In this document: one piece after another, positions 3,802 through 6,243 of the stretch | How the letters are laid out: each line of letters starts with the position of its first letter | Position numbering within the stretch: position 1 is the stretch's first letter | Assembly: GCA_964503525.1 (NCBI GenBank) | Contig: CAZCZY010000054.1 | Coordinates: 1-6,243 of the forward strand | Reading direction: 5' to 3' | DNA from: CAZCZY01 sp964503525 | Lineage (GTDB): Bacteria; Patescibacteriota; JAUYIX01 | Length of the DNA: 6,243 bases | Position numbers and translations under genes: made by a program | Notes under the pieces: model-generated | Database searches by the model: none | What the model was told of the DNA's origin: nothing | Seen by the model: the letters and a program-made list of their open reading frames with translations, nothing else

Positions 3802-5949
3802 TTAACGGTAGCCGCTCTCAATACCAATCTCGACCGCGTTATTGATCGCAGTTGTGCCGCCACCGATAAATGTTCGCCTAAGCAAACTAGAAAGCGTAGA
3901 CAAATATGCAGCGGTCTCAGCCGGAATCGAATCTGACTTAACGAGCAAGATGGGCATCACATAACTGGCCGTGATGCCTGACAAATCTTCATAGCCGGCG
4001 AGGGGGCCCATCACCAACGCATCAGGGAAATTTTGACCCGAGGCAAAGGCGGCCATAGTCGGCGCCGGAAAGAAAAATGCAGCAATAGTTGTAGCGGTGC
4101 TGTAGCGATTGGAGGCGCCAAGTCGCGTGACGGTGGGTACCTCGGCATCGACTTGTGCTGCTACTGTTGCACTAAGCGCGGTGGTACCGCCGGCGAGATA
4201 GGCTTCAACAACCGTCGGGGCATTATCTAGGTAGGTTCGAACATCAGGGTCGAGACTGTCAGACGATGACAAGAAAATTGGCATAAAGAACGGATTAAAG
4301 GCCGAACTCGCGGCAACTGCCGACACGACCAGCGCATCAGGATAATCCGTACCGCGCGCAACAAAGACTTTTGTCGGTTTGGATCCACGGATAGTATCCA
4401 TGGCTTTGGCAACTTCTACCGACGTTTTGTACCGGGACAAACCGGCCGCCCGAGTCGTATCGATGTCTGGATCGATCGCTTGGATGGCGGCTTCTACACC
4501 AGAATTGATAACGGAGAGTCCACCCACTATATAGACATCGGGCTCTATATCATTGACGCTATCAAAAATTCGAGCGATTTCCGTTTTTGTCGCATCCGGG
4601 AGTGAACCTTTCTTTACAAGCAACAGACATGTTCGCAAAATTCCGGCGAGCGGACCCGCGACAATTCCATCGGGAAAGTTTTCGCCACTTGCAATGACAA
4701 CCGCATCGGCACTTTTGTCACCATGATTTTCTTGGCACGTTGCAGCTGCAGTCTTATAGCGGTCGGCACCAGCAAAACGTGTAGCAGGTTTTCTAGCATC
4801 AGTAATTTCAATACCGTAGGGGTTAGCCCCACCAGTCAAACTGATGACGGCACTCTCGGTGAGCACCCCAGTAAAATCATAGTTGATCACAGAAACTTTA
4901 TCGGTGGCACCCAAGGTAACAAAGGCACGCTTGCCGATCGACGAAAAAGCAATTTCTTGCGGTGCATCTGCACTAGCTCCACCGCCGAGTCCACTGATTC
5001 GTCGCGTTTCTCCATACGGGGCTTCTCCGGAGAACTCTACGACGCTATCGCCGGTACCGCTCCCCGGTCCACCGCCGTCGGTGACGAGCCAGCGATATGT
5101 TCCCGCAGCTGGAATAGCCGTCTCTTGTTCAATTGCCCATGGCCCTGCCACAAAAGCGGTGCTCGTGGTTGGAGTCGTCGTGACATTTGTAGAATCATTA
5201 AAAAGTCTAAATGCCTTATTGGTAGTGTCAGCAATCGCGGCTTGATTGACGGTTCCACCATACGCAGGTCCAATCCCGTGCGCACTGCTCGCACCAGCTG
5301 GAATAATGCTATCGAATTGCTGCATTGTTGTTGGATCATACGAGCGCACTTCTCCCGTGGACGCATTATTGGTCACCCAAACTCGAGTTCCAGATTGATC
5401 GCGCGTATTGTTGAGTGCAATGTCCCACGGTGCAAAAGGTGCGGTCGCCGGAGATGACGCGATCACTGTTCGACTGCGCGTATCAATTTTGTCGACACGT
5501 AAATCAGTCGCCACGTATAAATAATTTCCATCACCGCTGAGCGTAATCCCTTGCGGCGAACCAGTTACTGGGATCGAGTATTCCAGAAAATCAAAATTTG
5601 TATTGATGACATGAATTAATTTTTGCGCAGAATCAGACACGTAGAGATATGGTCGTAATGTATCCGCGATGAGCTCTTGTGGTTGTGCGCCGGCACCCAG
5701 ATCAATCGGTGACGAACTCAGCGGCGTCAGTGTTTCCGAGTCGTACACGGCAATGTTGTCAAGATCTTTTTGACCGATGTAGACTTTTTCGTCAGTACCT
5801 ATGCCGGTGGCACCGATGCTAGCGGCACCCACAGACGACTTGCGAATCAGATGGGCATTATCGTATGTTCGTGCAAAGGAAATTGACGGAAGAGCACCAG
5901 CAACAAGGCCAAGGACTAGACTGATCGAGAGTAGGCGCCTGAGGTTCAT
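3802..5949 (-). CDS. Secreted surface protein: YVTN/NHL-like beta-propeller plus three CWB2 cell-wall-binding repeats
   Basis: From ATG 5949 the product is 715 aa. A Sec signal peptide is clear: basic N-L-R-R, hydrophobic core to about residue 20, probable cleavage after S-F-A (26). A TTG at 5976 would add nine residues before this signal and is less likely. Residues about 30-385 carry recurrent propeller blades (RPYLYVSDS, GNYLYVATD, TRVWVTNNAS, KRAFVTLGAT, GANPYGIEI), typical of YVTN/NHL-type propellers. Residues about 391-715 hold three CWB2 repeats (PF04122), each with a R-x-A/L-G-x-x-R-Y start (391, 500, 609), an ASGENFPD/ARGTDYPD/ASGQNFPD block and an IVGG/LAGG/IGGG block. In Gram-positive bacteria three CWB2 modules anchor proteins to anionic wall polymers, so this is probably a wall-attached adhesin or binding protein. 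The only two cysteines (405 and 441) lie in repeat 1. No Shine-Dalgarno site is visible. Ligand unknown. Confidence 0.92.
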   Translation of the reverse strand: MNLRRLLSISLVLGLVAGALPSISFARTYDNAHLIRKSSVGAASIGATGIGTDEKVYIGQKDLDNIAVYDSETLTPLSSSPIDLGAGAQPQELIADTLRPYLYVSDSAQKLIHVINTNFDFLEYSIPVTGSPQGITLSGDGNYLYVATDLRVDKIDTRSRTVIASSPATAPFAPWDIALNNTRDQSGTRVWVTNNASTGEVRSYDPTTMQQFDSIIPAGASSAHGIGPAYGGTVNQAAIADTTNKAFRLFNDSTNVTTTPTTSTAFVAGPWAIEQETAIPAAGTYRWLVTDGGGPGSGTGDSVVEFSGEAPYGETRRISGLGGGASADAPQEIAFSSIGKRAFVTLGATDKVSVINYDFTGVLTESAVISLTGGANPYGIEITDARKPATRFAGADRYKTAAATCQENHGDKSADAVVIASGENFPDGIVAGPLAGILRTCLLLVKKGSLPDATKTEIARIFDSVNDIEPDVYIVGGLSVINSGVEAAIQAIDPDIDTTRAAGLSRYKTSVEVAKAMDTIRGSKPTKVFVARGTDYPDALVVSAVAASSAFNPFFMPIFLSSSDSLDPDVRTYLDNAPTVVEAYLAGGTTALSATVAAQVDAEVPTVTRLGASNRYSTATTIAAFFFPAPTMAAFASGQNFPDALVMGPLAGYEDLSGITASYVMPILLVKSDSIPAETAAYLSTLSSLLRRTFIGGGTTAINNAVEIGIESGYR

Positions 5950-6027
5950 ATGATGGTAGTTAACAAGTAGATGCAAGTAGTGTACTAGATGACGGTCGCG
6001 AGAGCACTGCGCAAGATCAATGCGCGG

Positions 6028-6243
6028 CTATTCTCCCATGACGGCTTTTGGCTTTGCGGCCAAAAATGTAGTCACATCCATGCGGTTACCAAAGTAATTA
6101 TGGTGAAAAATTTCCACATCGCCAAAGTATTTTTCCAAGGCACCCTTAGTTTTGACGTATTCAACGGCGATACCAGGCTTGTCTTCTTTAGCGTAATTAG
6201 TGCCCTCGTACAAAACCGGCGTCAATAATATAAAAACCGAATG
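6028..6243 (-). CDS. 3' end of an unidentified gene, cut by the window edge
   Basis: The minus-strand frame is open from the edge to TAG at 6030-6028, giving 71 codons. The stretch reads like real protein, with GTNYAKEDKPGIAVEYVKTK, then ALEKYFGDVEIFHHNYFGN, then MDVTTFLAAK. An aromatic block EIFHHNYFGNR followed by a hydrophobic strand near the C-terminus would suit the last strands of an enzyme such as a small-molecule methyltransferase, but I cannot assign a family and this is a guess. A TTG at 6225 could serve as a start, yet the frame continues through it, so I treat it as an internal codon of a longer gene. It lies upstream of the surface-protein gene on the same strand with a 78-bp gap; no convincing terminator separates them, so co-transcription is possible. 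Confidence 0.6.
   Translation of the reverse strand, partial: HSVFILLTPVLYEGTNYAKEDKPGIAVEYVKTKGALEKYFGDVEIFHHNYFGNRMDVTTFLAAKPKAVMGE

Noticed and set aside
4723..5457. Plus-strand open frame of 244 codons inside the surface-protein gene
   Set aside because: It lies wholly opposite the well-supported propeller/CWB2 gene, and its translation is rich in Arg, Ser and Cys without domain signals; a shadow frame.
6007..6025. Hairpin CTGCGCA-AGATCAA-TGCGCGG as a terminator of the right-edge gene
   Set aside because: It is a 7-bp stem with a wobble pair, overlaps the gap near the stop codon and lacks a T run on the minus strand.
5960..6027. Promoter for the surface-protein gene in the 78-bp gap
   Set aside because: TACACT on the minus strand (5984-5979) could be a -10, but no -35-like hexamer sits at proper spacing.
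1..6243. CRISPR array, tRNA/rRNA gene, insertion sequence or attachment site
   Set aside because: I found no regularly spaced repeats, no cloverleaf with a T-loop, no transposase or integrase, and no terminal inverted repeats with target duplications.

Overview
The window reads as compact bacterial DNA with short spacers, eight recognisable loci on both strands, and no rRNA, tRNA, CRISPR array or transposase. The repertoire is TspO/MBR, DUF3800, a Ham1/RdgB-type nucleotide pyrophosphatase, DUF378, a small alpha/beta hydrolase remnant, a MutT/NUDT15-like Nudix protein and a CWB2-repeat surface protein. This mix would fit a Patescibacteria (CPR)-like or other poorly sampled environmental bacterium. 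That placement is inference from gene content only; no marker gene is present. Standard stop codons, including TGA, appear to be used. Starts include ATG and probable GTG. Some genes have near-perfect Shine-Dalgarno sites and others have none.

Layout. At the left edge, on the minus strand, lies the N-terminal 132 codons of a TspO/MBR membrane protein (397 down to the window edge). Only 62 bp away and divergent is a DUF3800 gene (460-993) that appears to lack the family's N-terminal strand and acidic motif. A Ham1/RdgB-type XTP/dITP pyrophosphatase follows (best start GTG 1131, end 1670). Next is a two-helix DUF378 membrane protein (1770-1988) with a textbook sigma-70 promoter, an 8+8 bp palindrome at the predicted transcription start, and its own hairpin terminator.

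From 2084 to 2798 there is a decayed hybrid locus. The N-terminal half of an Asp/Glu racemase runs in the same frame into the C-terminal half of an RBBP9/YdeN-type serine hydrolase. An in-frame TGA lies just after the junction, and there is probably a 1-base frameshift near the start. Each half lacks an essential catalytic residue of its family.

An apparent two-gene operon follows. A 110-aa single-pass membrane protein of unknown function (2898-3230) overlaps a Nudix hydrolase with a lysine-rich tail (GTG 3205-3714). Both have GGAGG sites 6 nt from their starts. A strong 14-bp hairpin terminator closes the unit and lies between it and the convergent large gene.

The right third is a minus-strand gene (5949-3802) for a secreted 715-aa surface protein: signal peptide, a YVTN/NHL-like beta-propeller and three CWB2 cell-wall-binding repeats. 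Upstream on the same strand is the 3' end of an unidentified gene, cut by the window edge.

Biology. The intact genes concern nucleotide-pool cleaning (Ham1 and Nudix) and the envelope (TspO, DUF378, the 110-aa protein, the CWB2 protein). The two broken loci suggest ongoing gene loss. I saw no coherent new multi-gene system. The best leads are the hybrid pseudogene, the truncated DUF3800 gene, the propeller-CWB2 architecture and the Nudix/membrane-protein pair.
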